From positions 1 through 9,206 of the forward strand of contig PLGA01000095.1 of NCBI GenBank assembly GCA_003139735.1: a stretch of DNA of 9,206 nucleotides. The letters run 5' to 3'. The notes under the pieces were generated by a model. That model did not search any database and was not told where the DNA came from. It saw nothing but the letters and a program-made list of their open reading frames with translations. Position numbers and translations under genes: made by a program. Source of the DNA: Bryobacterales bacterium (GTDB lineage Bacteria > Acidobacteriota > Terriglobia > Bryobacterales > Bryobacteraceae). Below are positions 1-7,383 of this stretch, in pieces. Position 1 is the stretch's first letter, and every line of letters begins with the position of its first letter.

Positions 1-44
1 GTAGTGCGGCAGACAGAATGCGAAATATCCTGGACAGTCGAGAC

Positions 45-117
45 AACCGCTCCCTCACGGTCGCGGCTCTGCAAAACCAAGCAACTCCAACAGAGCCGCG
101 ACCGTGAGGGAGCGGTT
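45..117. repeat. Perfect 27-bp inverted repeat (REP/MITE-like palindrome)
   Basis: The left arm (45-71, beginning AACCGCTCCC) and right arm (91-117, ending GGGAGCGGTT) are exact reverse complements over 27 bp, separated by a 19-nt A/C-rich spacer (72-90). Transcribed from either strand it would fold into a very stable hairpin. It begins 80 bp beyond the stop of the minus-strand kinase, so it lies in that gene's 3' region. No U-tract follows in either direction, so it is not a textbook intrinsic terminator. Perfect arms in non-coding DNA, with no ORF inside, fit a dispersed palindromic element. My memory that similar GC-rich palindromes recur in Solibacter-type genomes is unverified. Confidence 0.85.
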
Positions 118-196
118 TCCGACGCGATCATACACGTCGGGATTTCGGCCGCAGACCACTAGGGCCGGCGCTCTCGTCGTCCGCAATCAGGAGGCG

Positions 197-3100
197 TCAC
201 GGCCGTTTGTGCGGTCCCAGCGCGGCGCGCACCTTGGCGGCCAAGCGTTCGGGGCCGAACGGCTTGGTGATGAAGGCGGCGCCATCATCCAAGACGCCAC
301 GCTGGATGATCGCGTTGTCGGTGTACCCCGACATGTACAAGACTCGGATTCCGGGCCGAAGTTTCTCCAGCCGGCCGGCCAGTTCCAGCCCGCTGAAATC
401 GGGCATCACCACGTCGGTCAACACCAGGTCGATGCGCTCCCCCTCGCGTTCGCAAATCGACAGCGCTTCCGCGGCGCTCTCCGCTTTGAGCACGCGGTAG
501 CCGTAGGATTCGAGCGCCTTGGCGGCATAGTCGCGGACGTCCGTCTGGTCCTCCACCACCAGCACGGTCTCGGTCCCTCCGAGCGTAGGGGCCGTTTCCG
601 GCCGTCCTTCGAGAGCCACGGCTTCCGCAACCCCCGGCAGATAAATCTTGAAGGTTGTCCCGGAACCAAGCTCGCTGTAGACCTCGATATGCCCCCCGCT
701 CTGCGCCACAATCCCCTGCACGGTGGAGAGGCCCAGTCCGGTACCCTTGCCAACCCCTTTGGTGGTGAAGAACGGCTCGAAAATCTTCGAGCGCGTGGCT
801 TCGTCCATCCCTACGCCGGTGTCGCTGACCGCCAGCATGACATAGCGCCCCGGACGCGCGCCCGGATGCAATTGCGCGTTCCTCGGTTCCCATTCCACGG
901 CCGCTGTTTCGATCAAGAGTTTGCCGCCTTGCGGCATGGCGTCCCTGGCGTTGACCGCCAGATTCATGATGGCCTGCTCCAACTGGTGCGGGTCGGCGCG
1001 CACCACGCACTCTTCGGCGCTCAACACGACGCGCACTTCCACGTCTTCGCCCACCAGGCGCGCCAGCATCGGCTCCATCGCGCCGGCCACCCGGTTCAGG
1101 TCCAGAGCGCGCGGTTGCAGCACCTGCTTGCGGCTGAAGGCCAGCAGTTGCGCGGTCAATGCGGCGGCCCGTTCTCCGGCCTTGCGAATCTCTTCGAGGC
1201 CCTCCCGCAGCGGGTCAGCCGGACTCACGTCGCCGATCAGCATCTGGGTGTAGCCGTTGATCACGGTGAGCAAGTTGTTGAAGTCGTGCGCCACGCCGCC
1301 GGCCAGGCGGCCCACCGACTCCATTTTCTGCGCCTGCGCCAGCCTTGCCTCCGCTTGCAGACGCTCGGTGATGTCGCGAGTCACTCCCAGAATTTCCCGG
1401 ACCTGTCCGCGCTCGTCAAGCAACAGCGTGGTCACCACCTCGACCCGCACCACAGAGCCATCCTTGCGGACTTGATCCGCTTGGTTGGTTTGCGTCCGCA
1501 CGGAGGAGTCGCCGGCTGCAATGGCCGCTAGACCTTCCGCCAGCCGGCCCGCGACATACCGGTACGATTCCGGGGTCAGCACGTCCGGCAGACCCTTGGC
1601 CATGATTTCTTCCGTGGAGTATCCGAGCAGGCGCTCGACGGACGGGCTGATATAGGTCAGCCGTTTGGTAGCCGGGTCCATCAGCCAGATGACGTCCGCG
1701 GTGTTTTCGGAGATGAGCCGGTAGCGCTCCTCGCTCGAGCGCAGGGCCGCCTGCGTCAACCGCTGCTGCATCGCGATCGCCAGGTTGCCCGCGGCCCGTT
1801 CCAGCATGAGAATGCTCTCGGCGGTGAAGCGGCCCTTGTGCCTGTCGTAGAACCGAATCAGGCCGAACGTCTGCCCGCCGTAACGCAGCGGGATCAAGGC
1901 CACCGACTCCCGACCTTCACCGTGCCTTTGGTCGAGCACCGAGGACAGGCGGCCGCACTCGGCGGATTGCATCAACTCGCTGGCCGCGTTGGTCCAGAAA
2001 CTTCCGTAGGCGGTGAAGCCGGGGTCGCCCGGATTGAAACGCCCGCACAGGATGTCTCCGCACAGGCAGTCCGTCACGGGGTTGCCTTGGCCGTCGGGCG
2101 CCGGTTCCCGGTTTTCATCCCGCACGCACAGATCGTTCCCGGCCTGGACGAACTCGGCCGGGATGCCGCGAGTTTCGTAGTAGGGGAAACCGTCGCCTTG
2201 CCGCAGCAGGACTCCCACCGCTTCGCAACCCGACCACTGTTGCAGAAAGCCGGTCACCGTGCGGATCAGCTCGTGGGTTTCATTGGGGGCGTTGAGCAGG
2301 TGCAGCAAGGACAATGTGGCTTCCCGAACGGCTTCGTTCCACTTGCGCTCCGTGATGTCCTCGGCCGAGCCGAGAATCCGCCGGGCCGCGCCTTGGCTGT
2401 CCCTGAGAAACAGGACATCGCGGCTTCGCAGCCAGCGCCACTGGCCGTTGGCGTGCTTCATCCGGTATTCGACTTCGAGTGGCTCGTTGTCGCCCGCCGT
2501 GGCAAACCGAGCGTGATGCGCGGCGACGAGCGCGGCGTCGTCGGGATGCAGGATATTCTGAAACACCGCCGATCCCATGCCTTGGATCTGTTCGGGCGTG
2601 TACCCGAGGAGGTCGAGGGCCGAACGATTCGCATACACGCTGCGCTGTTCGATCAGGTCGTAAATATAGACGAGGTCCGGCGTAATATCGAGAATGCGCT
2701 GCACGAAGCGCTGGCTTTCCAGCAATGCTTCGGCCGCCTTCCTGGCTTCCTCTTCGACTTGGCGGCGCCGGGCTTCCTCCTCCAGTTTGTCCAGCGCAAA
2801 GGAAATATCGAGAGCCACCCGCTCGATTAATTGGATTTCGGCCGGGTTGAAGAATCCCGCTTCCCGCGCATGCAGACAAAACGCGGCGCACACGCGGCCT
2901 TGGGAGACAATGGGCCATGCCGCGCACGAACCGATGTCCGCCTGCATGGCATGGGCGAGGCACGTAGCGCTCGACTCGCCGCCCGTCAGCGCATTGTAAA
3001 CACACGGCCGCCCTTCACGGATGGCGGAATGGACCACGCCGCATTCGTTCGCCTGGATCTCGTACGGGAAGCCTCTCTCATCCGTATCCTTAGCCTCCAG

Positions 3101-3676
3101 CTTGACGGATTCCGAATCCGCATCCCACGCGCCGATCCAGGCCAGCCGGAAGTGGCCGAACGTCACGGCGACCCGGCAGATGTTGTGGAAAAGCTCCTCT
3201 CGCGACCGCGACCGCGCGATGGCCTGGTTGACCTGGCTCAGGACCGCATACAAGCGATTGAGCCGCTCGATTTGCAGTTCATGCTCTTTGCGTTTGGTGA
3301 CGTCCTGGAATACGGAAGCGAACTGGCCCTCCCGGGGCCTGAAAGCCACCACGTCGAAGTGTCTGCCAACGCCTGCGTGGAAGCTCTCAAACCGGTTCGG
3401 CTCGCCGGTGAGAACCACCCGTCCGTAGGTTTCGATCCAATGCGGCTCCGTGGTGGGCAGCGCCTCAAGCACCCGCTTGCCGACAACGGATTCGGCGCGA
3501 AGCCCGGTCATGGTTTCAAACGCGGGGTTGACGGCCAGATACCGGAAATCCGCCGGCTTCCCTGCCGCGTCGAAGATCATCTCGCACAGCGCGAAGCGGT
3601 CCAGCATCTGGTGGAAGAGCATCTGGCAACTCTCTTCCAGTTGGTGGAATGCATCCGATCCGTCGAGCTGTCCCAA
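197..3676 (-). CDS. Soluble hybrid sensor histidine kinase, PAS-GAF-PAS-GAF-PAS-HisKA-HATPase-REC
   Basis: Predicted cytoplasmic multi-sensor kinase that autophosphorylates and passes the phosphate to its own receiver. In 1159-aa numbering from the TTG start, the domains are PAS1 (about 23-128), GAF1 (138-298), PAS2 (320-445), GAF2 (453-638), PAS3 (648-775), HisKA with the H-box VAHDFNN (His797), HATPase_c with N-box NLAVNARDA (Asn909), G1 DTGVGMD (952-958) and G2 GKGTGLGL (976-983), then REC with acidic pair 1042-1043, phospho-acceptor Asp1088 in LTDVVMP, Ser1116 in the usual Ser/Thr position and Lys1138 in TKPF. No membrane segment is visible, so the signal is probably intracellular. The TTG at 3674-3676 is preferred because AGGAGG lies 9 nt upstream. 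An in-frame GTG at 3785-3787 would add 37 residues that look non-native and lacks a ribosome site. GAF2 has a Cys cluster (537, 539, 544, 574). No output domain follows REC, so a downstream partner (Hpt or response regulator) is likely encoded elsewhere. The ligand is unknown. Confidence 0.95.
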   Translation of the reverse strand: MGQLDGSDAFHQLEESCQMLFHQMLDRFALCEMIFDAAGKPADFRYLAVNPAFETMTGLRAESVVGKRVLEALPTTEPHWIETYGRVVLTGEPNRFESFHAGVGRHFDVVAFRPREGQFASVFQDVTKRKEHELQIERLNRLYAVLSQVNQAIARSRSREELFHNICRVAVTFGHFRLAWIGAWDADSESVKLEAKDTDERGFPYEIQANECGVVHSAIREGRPCVYNALTGGESSATCLAHAMQADIGSCAAWPIVSQGRVCAAFCLHAREAGFFNPAEIQLIERVALDISFALDKLEEEARRRQVEEEARKAAEALLESQRFVQRILDITPDLVYIYDLIEQRSVYANRSALDLLGYTPEQIQGMGSAVFQNILHPDDAALVAAHHARFATAGDNEPLEVEYRMKHANGQWRWLRSRDVLFLRDSQGAARRILGSAEDITERKWNEAVREATLSLLHLLNAPNETHELIRTVTGFLQQWSGCEAVGVLLRQGDGFPYYETRGIPAEFVQAGNDLCVRDENREPAPDGQGNPVTDCLCGDILCGRFNPGDPGFTAYGSFWTNAASELMQSAECGRLSSVLDQRHGEGRESVALIPLRYGGQTFGLIRFYDRHKGRFTAESILMLERAAGNLAIAMQQRLTQAALRSSEERYRLISENTADVIWLMDPATKRLTYISPSVERLLGYSTEEIMAKGLPDVLTPESYRYVAGRLAEGLAAIAAGDSSVRTQTNQADQVRKDGSVVRVEVVTTLLLDERGQVREILGVTRDITERLQAEARLAQAQKMESVGRLAGGVAHDFNNLLTVINGYTQMLIGDVSPADPLREGLEEIRKAGERAAALTAQLLAFSRKQVLQPRALDLNRVAGAMEPMLARLVGEDVEVRVVLSAEECVVRADPHQLEQAIMNLAVNARDAMPQGGKLLIETAAVEWEPRNAQLHPGARPGRYVMLAVSDTGVGMDEATRSKIFEPFFTTKGVGKGTGLGLSTVQGIVAQSGGHIEVYSELGSGTTFKIYLPGVAEAVALEGRPETAPTLGGTETVLVVEDQTDVRDYAAKALESYGYRVLKAESAAEALSICEREGERIDLVLTDVVMPDFSGLELAGRLEKLRPGIRVLYMSGYTDNAIIQRGVLDDGAAFITKPFGPERLAAKVRAALGPHKRP

Positions 3677-3685
3677 AGATCGATC

Positions 3686-3691
3686 CCTCCT
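3686..3691 (-). promoter_or_regulatory. Consensus Shine-Dalgarno AGGAGG supporting a TTG start
   Basis: Read on the minus strand, AGGAGG is followed by a 9-nt spacer (GATCGATCT) and an in-frame TTG (3674-3676). It is the only strong ribosome-binding site near the kinase N-terminus. It falls inside the frame that would be translated from the upstream GTG, which argues that the true start is the TTG. Confidence 0.7.
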
Positions 3692-3698
3692 GGGTTGC

Positions 3699-3728
3699 CA
3701 GTGCCGATTGACCGTTAGATTGGCACTG
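3699..3728. repeat. Short inverted repeat in the kinase leader (CAGTGCC/GGCACTG)
   Basis: Arms of 7 bp, CAGTGCC (3699-3705) and GGCACTG (3722-3728), are exact reverse complements around a 16-nt spacer. The repeat ends 7 nt upstream of the AGGAGG ribosome site on the kinase strand. It could be an operator for a dimeric regulator or an mRNA hairpin next to the ribosome site. It may also be chance, since 7-bp arms are not rare in 9 kb. Confidence 0.4.
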
Positions 3729-3801
3729 CCACAGAAGGTCGACGCCCTCAGCCTGGGGTATAGCGAAGCCACGCCGGCGGGCAGCACCCCAGGTCAGGTA
3801 G

Positions 3802-3810
3802 ATTGTAGCA
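3802..3810 (-). promoter_or_regulatory. Candidate extended -10 promoter for the kinase gene
   Basis: On the minus strand the sequence reads TGCTACAAT, an extended -10 (TGn) joined to a near-consensus TACAAT hexamer at 3807-3802. No good -35 hexamer lies 16-18 bp upstream, as expected for extended -10 promoters. Transcription would start near 3795 and give a leader of about 119 nt to the TTG start, carrying the 3699-3728 inverted repeat. Prediction from motif only. Confidence 0.4.
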
Positions 3811-3852
3811 TTTTGATAGCGGTGCGCCCCAGAGCCAATCCCCTGCGGGATA

Positions 3853-5526
3853 ATGAAAGCCATGCGGCGGCTGCTCATCGTCGGCCTGCTTCCCTGGCTC
3901 CTGGCGGCGGAGGGCCACTGGCTGAAGTTTGCCTCGGGGCCGTTCGAGGTGCTCACCGACGCCGGGGCGCTCAAGGGACGGGAGACCCTCGTCAGGTTTG
4001 AGGAGTTCCGCCATGCCGTTGGAGAGACGCTCGGCGCGCCGGACTTGGCCACGCCGGAGCCGGTGCGCATCCTGGTTTTCAAGAATGCGAAGGGCTGGAA
4101 TCTGCCCGCGGCGCTGGCCGAAGGGCGCGGCTGTTACGCCATCGTCGTGGCGGAAAAGGAGACGGTCGCGCCGGATGCCTACAGCGCGCTCACCCGCCTG
4201 TTCCTCGAGACCAACACCGCGCGCATGCCCCCGGCTTTCGAGCACGGTCTGATCGAATTCTTCTCCACCTTCGATGGAATCGGCATCCACATCACCGTTG
4301 GAGCGCCCCCGCCACGGCCCGATCTCGATTGGGCGCGCGTGCATCTGCTGATGGTCGATCCGGAATATTCCGGCAAGCTGCGGGTTCTGTTGTTCAACCT
4401 GCGGCAAGGCATGGCGGAAGACCCGTCCTACCGCAACGCGTTCGGCGAGTCGCAGGCGGAAATCGAAGCCAAGGTCAAGAGCCATCTGGACGCGGGCCGC
4501 TTTCAGACCACCTCGATTTCCAGCCTTCCCTTGAGCGAAAAGGATTTTCCCGAAAGGCTGGTCTCCGATGCGGACGCGCGGCTCGCGCGGGCCGACCTCC
4601 TGGCGGGCGCGCAATCGGCCGCCGAGTACCTGGCGCTGATGAACGATGGCCTCAAGGTCGCCGAAGCGCAGGAGGGTCTGGGCCTGCTGGCGTTGCGAGA
4701 CGGCCGCAAGGAAGAAGCTCGCAGCCACTTCACGGCAGCCATCGCCGCGAACAGTTCCAGCGCGCGCTGCTATCTGGAGTACGCCAAGCTGGAACCGGAC
4801 GGCCAGAAGGCCGAGCAGGCGCTGCTCCGCGCCGCCGGCATCAACCCCAAGCTGGACGAACCGTTCGCACTCCTGGCCGAGCGCGATACCGACCCCCAGA
4901 AACGCCTGGCGCACTGGAAGGCGGCGGCCGAGCGCAACCCGCGGAACGCATCGTATTGGAAATCGCTCGCCGAGTGCTACCTCGCCGAACACAACTACGC
5001 CGAGGCCGCCAAGGCGTGGACCGCCGGCGAACAGGCCGCCACCGGCCCCGCCGAACGCCAGCGCATGCAGGCGGCGCGCATGTCCGTCGAGCAACAACGC
5101 CTCGATTACGAAGAAGCCGAGAAAAAACGCCGGGCCGCCGAAGACGCCCGCGAGATGGAGAAGCTGAAAGCCGAGGCGCGCGCCGAAGTGCATGCTCTCG
5201 AAGCCAAGGCCAACGGGGGGACGTCCAAAGCGGATTCGAAAGCCGTCCCCTGGTGGGACGGACCTCAGCCCACCGGCAAGATCGGCGGCGCGCTCACCCA
5301 GGTGGATTGCCTCGGCTCCCAAGCCCGTCTGGTCATACAGGGCGACGACCGCAAGACCGTGAAGCTCCTCATCTCCGACCCCGCCAAAGTGGCCATCGAC
5401 GGACCCGGCCAGATTGCGCTCGGCTGTGGAGCGCGCAAGGCGCGGCGCGTCGTCGTCCAGTACTTTCCCAAGACCGACTCGCGCCTCGGCACGGTGGGCG
5501 AAGTGGCTTCCATCGAATTCCAGTGA
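3853..5526 (+). CDS. Exported TPR protein with degenerate peptidase-like N-terminal half
   Basis: A 557-aa protein of unknown function. Residues 1-19 form a signal peptide (basic MKAMRR, hydrophobic LLIVGLLPWLLAA), so it is probably periplasmic. Residues 25-230 resemble Acidobacteria proteins related to DUF1570/gluzincin-type peptidases, but where a catalytic HExxH would be expected the sequence reads AFEHGLIEFF (128-137), so peptidase activity is doubtful. Residues 270-400 are helical repeats with TPR character (e.g. ARSHFTAAIAANSSSARCYL and SYWKSLAECYLAEHNYAEA). Residues 412-455 are a charged E/K/R/A-rich probable coiled coil. The C-terminal 90 residues (from VPWWDG, 466) look like a small beta domain with two cysteines (486, 525). 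An ATG at 3862 is an equally plausible start, giving MRRLL; neither has a strong ribosome site. The stop overlaps the MFS gene start, implying co-transcription. Function is not recognised; a scaffold or protein-interaction role is inference. Confidence 0.9.
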   Translation: MKAMRRLLIVGLLPWLLAAEGHWLKFASGPFEVLTDAGALKGRETLVRFEEFRHAVGETLGAPDLATPEPVRILVFKNAKGWNLPAALAEGRGCYAIVVAEKETVAPDAYSALTRLFLETNTARMPPAFEHGLIEFFSTFDGIGIHITVGAPPPRPDLDWARVHLLMVDPEYSGKLRVLLFNLRQGMAEDPSYRNAFGESQAEIEAKVKSHLDAGRFQTTSISSLPLSEKDFPERLVSDADARLARADLLAGAQSAAEYLALMNDGLKVAEAQEGLGLLALRDGRKEEARSHFTAAIAANSSSARCYLEYAKLEPDGQKAEQALLRAAGINPKLDEPFALLAERDTDPQKRLAHWKAAAERNPRNASYWKSLAECYLAEHNYAEAAKAWTAGEQAATGPAERQRMQAARMSVEQQRLDYEEAEKKRRAAEDAREMEKLKAEARAEVHALEAKANGGTSKADSKAVPWWDGPQPTGKIGGALTQVDCLGSQARLVIQGDDRKTVKLLISDPAKVAIDGPGQIALGCGARKARRVVVQYFPKTDSRLGTVGEVASIEFQ

Positions 5527-6719
5527 CCCGCGCTACCGGCGACGCCGGCTCGCGCTGGCTGGTGCTCTCCATCTTTGCGCTTTCCACCGCGGTCAATTAC
5601 CTGGACCGGCAGACGCTGGCCACGGTTGCGCCGCTGCTGCAGGCCGAGTTTCGGCTTTCGAACGAGCAGTACGGGCTGATCCTCAGCGCGTTCTCGATAA
5701 CCTATGCCGCGAGCGCCATGTTCGCCGGCATGCTCATCGACCGCGTCGGCCTCGACCGCGCCATCGGGTGGGCGGTGGGACTGTGGTCTTGCGCCGGAAT
5801 CGCCACCGGTTTCACAAGCGGCCTCGGCGGGCTGGTGGGCTGCCGCGCGGCTCTCGGCACGGCGGAGGCGGCCGGCATTCCCGCGGCGGGCAAAGCGATT
5901 CACCAGTACGTGAAGCCCGCCGAACGGGCCTTGGGCAACGCCATCAATCAGACGGGGGTCAGCGTGGGGGCGGCCCTGGCGGCGCCGCTAGCCACCTGGC
6001 TTGCGGTACGCAGAGGCTGGCGGTCGGCCTTCGTGGCCACGGGCGTTTTGGGGTTGATGTGGATTCCGGCATGGCGTTGGGCGGCCAGCCGCGCGCCCGT
6101 TGCGCCGCTTCCCAAACCCGGCGCCGGGGATGCCGCGGAGATCCTGCGCGACCGCCGCCTCTGGCGGTTCGTGGCGGCCAATGCGTTGAGCATGGTGGGG
6201 TACTCGCTGTGGACCAACTGGACCACGAAATACCTGGTGAGCGCGCGCCATCTGACGCTGGTGCAGGCGGCGTGGTACGCGTGGATTCCCCCCGTGGCCG
6301 CCGCCATCGGCGGCTTTGCGGGCGGTTCGCTCTCGTGGAAATGGATCGCCCAAGGAGTGCCCGCTCCGGCCGCGCGTTTTCGCGCATGCCTGGCGGCTTC
6401 GGCGGTCTCGCTCGCCACGGCGGCCATTCCGGCGGCTCCCTCTGCGGCATGGGCGACGGCCGGAATCTCCCTGAGCCTCTTCGCGGTTGCGGCCTTCAGC
6501 GTAAACATGTACACCCTGCCGCTCGATGTCTTCGGCGGTGCGCGCGCCGCGTTTGCCGTTTCGATGCTGGTGGCGTCCTATGGCGTGGCGCAGGCCGCCG
6601 TTTCCTGGGGCTTCGGCAGAATCGTAGATCTTCACGGATACGCGCCCTTGACGCTCGTGGCGGCGTTGACTCCGCTGGCGGCCTGCGCCGTTTTGCGGCC
6701 CTCCGTAAAGCTTTCTTAG
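5523..6719 (+). CDS. MFS transporter, anion:cation symporter (ExuT-like) type
   Basis: Predicted inner-membrane secondary transporter of 398 aa with about 12 hydrophobic segments. TM1 ends in NYLDRQTLATVAP (25-37), typical of the ACS branch (hexuronate, glucarate and phthalate carriers). The TM2-TM3 loop carries motif A as GMLIDRVGLDRA (69-80). TM4 carries the conserved Arg108 followed by ALGTAEAAGIPAA. The substrate cannot be read from sequence; an organic acid or sugar acid is a reasonable family-level guess. The GTG start (5523-5525) overlaps the TGA of the TPR gene in a GTGA arrangement, indicating translational coupling and explaining the lack of its own ribosome site. The frame is open far upstream to 4329, but that part is the out-of-frame shadow of the TPR gene. 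At 398 aa it is slightly short for the family, yet both halves appear present. Pairing a carrier with a secreted TPR protein is unusual and unexplained. Confidence 0.92.
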   Translation: MTRATGDAGSRWLVLSIFALSTAVNYLDRQTLATVAPLLQAEFRLSNEQYGLILSAFSITYAASAMFAGMLIDRVGLDRAIGWAVGLWSCAGIATGFTSGLGGLVGCRAALGTAEAAGIPAAGKAIHQYVKPAERALGNAINQTGVSVGAALAAPLATWLAVRRGWRSAFVATGVLGLMWIPAWRWAASRAPVAPLPKPGAGDAAEILRDRRLWRFVAANALSMVGYSLWTNWTTKYLVSARHLTLVQAAWYAWIPPVAAAIGGFAGGSLSWKWIAQGVPAPAARFRACLAASAVSLATAAIPAAPSAAWATAGISLSLFAVAAFSVNMYTLPLDVFGGARAAFAVSMLVASYGVAQAAVSWGFGRIVDLHGYAPLTLVAALTPLAACAVLRPSVKLS

Positions 6720-6737
6720 CCTTTTTGGTTTGATAAG

Positions 6738-6764
6738 TTGCCACCCCTTGACACGTTGTATAAT
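6738..6764 (+). promoter_or_regulatory. Candidate promoter with perfect TATAAT upstream of csp
   Basis: TATAAT at 6759-6764 is a perfect -10 hexamer. The best -35 partner is TTGCCA (6738-6743) at a short 15-bp spacing; AGTTGC lies at 17 bp. A consensus TTGACA (6748-6753) sits only 5 bp from the -10, so it cannot serve as its -35. Start near 6771 would give a csp leader of about 134 nt containing the terminator-like hairpin. Confidence 0.5.
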
Positions 6765-6804
6765 AAAGGCGGCATTCGACTCTTGATTTTCGCTTTCGGC
6801 GTCG

Positions 6805-6840
6805 AAGGGGTTGCGTGAGTCTATCCGCAGCCCCTTTTTT
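6805..6840 (+). terminator. Intrinsic terminator-like hairpin between MFS and csp
   Basis: The 5' arm AAGGGGTTGCG (6805-6815) pairs with the 3' arm CGCAGCCCCTT (6826-6836) over 11 bp with one G-U pair and a 10-nt loop. A T-run (6835-6840) overlaps the end of the 3' arm. This matches a Rho-independent terminator. It may simply end the TPR-MFS transcript, 86 nt after the MFS stop. However, the TATAAT at 6759 lies upstream of it, so a transcript from there would meet the hairpin before csp, as in an attenuator or a short RNA of about 70 nt. Confidence 0.75.
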
Positions 6841-6904
6841 GGTTTTGAGGCGATTCATGCGCCGGGTGCATTCTTAAGTAACGAAAGAGAAGGAATAGAA
6901 GCAC

Positions 6905-7108
6905 ATGAAAGAAAAAGGTACGGTGAAGTGGTTTAACGCAGCCAAGGGCTACGGCTTTATCCAGCGGGAAAACGGAGAAGACGTCTTCGTGCATTTCTCG
7001 GCGATTCAGACGCAGGGCTACCGCACTCTGGACGAAGGCTCGCGAGTCGAATTTGAGGTTACGAAAGGGCCCAAGGGTCTGCAGGCGACCAACGTCACGG
7101 CGGCCTGA
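6905..7108 (+). CDS. Cold-shock protein, CspA family
   Basis: A 67-aa single cold-shock domain, the full length of the family, that binds single-stranded RNA/DNA and melts RNA secondary structure in the cytoplasm. It begins [19 protein letters not shown], with RNP1 as KGYGFI (15-20), RNP2 as VFVHF (27-31), and the usual ending [11 protein letters not shown]. The start is set by homology and by AAGGA (6890-6894), 10 nt upstream of the ATG. The leader may hold a terminator-like hairpin (see 6805-6840). It is followed after 56 nt by infA, with a strong hairpin between them. Whether this copy is cold-inducible cannot be told: many csp genes are constitutive. Confidence 0.97.
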   Translation: MKEKGTVKWFNAAKGYGFIQRENGEDVFVHFSAIQTQGYRTLDEGSRVEFEVTKGPKGLQATNVTAA

Positions 7109-7116
7109 CGATCGCG

Positions 7117-7145
7117 CGGACCGGGGAGCCCCGCTCTCCGGTCCG
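7117..7145 (+). repeat. Very stable 13-bp hairpin without U-tract between csp and infA
   Basis: CGGACCGG-G-GAGC (7117-7129) pairs with GCTC-T-CCGGTCCG (7133-7145) across a 3-nt CCC loop, giving 13 pairs of which one is G-U. No T-run follows (CCAACCC), so it is not a classical terminator. It begins 8 nt after the csp stop and ends 11 nt before the GGAGG of infA. Possible roles are 3'-end protection of csp mRNA, a pause or processing site, or limiting read-through into infA. Confidence 0.75.
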
Positions 7146-7164
7146 CCAACCCAACCGGAGGTTT

Positions 7165-7383
7165 ATGAGCAAAGAGGACAGCATCGAAGTAACCGGCACC
7201 GTGAAGGAGAAATTCCCCAGCGGGCTCTTCAGCGTGCAGCTTGAGCACGAACGCCTGGTCTTGGCCCACTTGGCGGGCAGGCTGCGGCGGAATCGCATCC
7301 GCGTCCTGGCTGGCGACAAGGTAACTTTGGAACTGTCGCCTTACGATTTGACCAAGGGCAGAATCACCTTCCGGCACAGGTAG
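7165..7383 (+). CDS. infA: Translation initiation factor IF-1
   Basis: A 72-aa S1-type OB-fold protein, the same length as E. coli IF-1, that binds the 30S A-site region and works with IF-2 and IF-3 in initiation. The family signature is clear: start [13 protein letters not shown], middle [20 protein letters not shown], and end [16 protein letters not shown]. Initiation is at ATG 7165 with GGAGG (7157-7161) only 3 nt upstream, an unusually tight spacing that may lower translation. It lies outside the ribosomal-protein/secY setting usual for infA and follows csp. That suggests either a second copy or the relocated only copy; the window cannot decide. Divergence from E. coli (e.g. HERLVLAHL in place of NGHVVTAHI) is normal for another phylum. 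Confidence 0.95.
   Translation: MSKEDSIEVTGTVKEKFPSGLFSVQLEHERLVLAHLAGRLRRNRIRVLAGDKVTLELSPYDLTKGRITFRHR

Noticed and set aside
104..1531. Long open frame of 475 codons on the plus strand
   Set aside because: It lies antisense to the receiver and kinase core of the hybrid histidine kinase, whose motifs are unmistakable. The translation is rich in Arg, His and Gln with no recognisable domain, as expected of a GC-rich shadow frame.
1838..2830. Plus-strand open frame of 330 codons, and similar ones at 2831-3718 and 5414-6733
   Set aside because: Shadows of the kinase and MFS genes. They have no family signature, and their codon periodicity is explained by the true genes.
3748..5322. Open frame of 524 codons on the minus strand
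   Set aside because: It is antisense to the TPR protein gene. Its Gly/Arg/Leu-rich composition has no domain, and it would also run into the kinase promoter region.
4329..5522. Upstream in-frame extension of the MFS transporter
   Set aside because: The frame is open but overlaps the TPR gene entirely, and its translation is Arg/Gly-rich noise. The membrane protein begins right after the GTGA overlap at 5523.
6748..6764. TTGACA and TATAAT taken as one consensus promoter
   Set aside because: The two hexamers are only 5 bp apart, too close for a sigma70 promoter. The TATAAT must use a more distant, weaker -35 or an activator.
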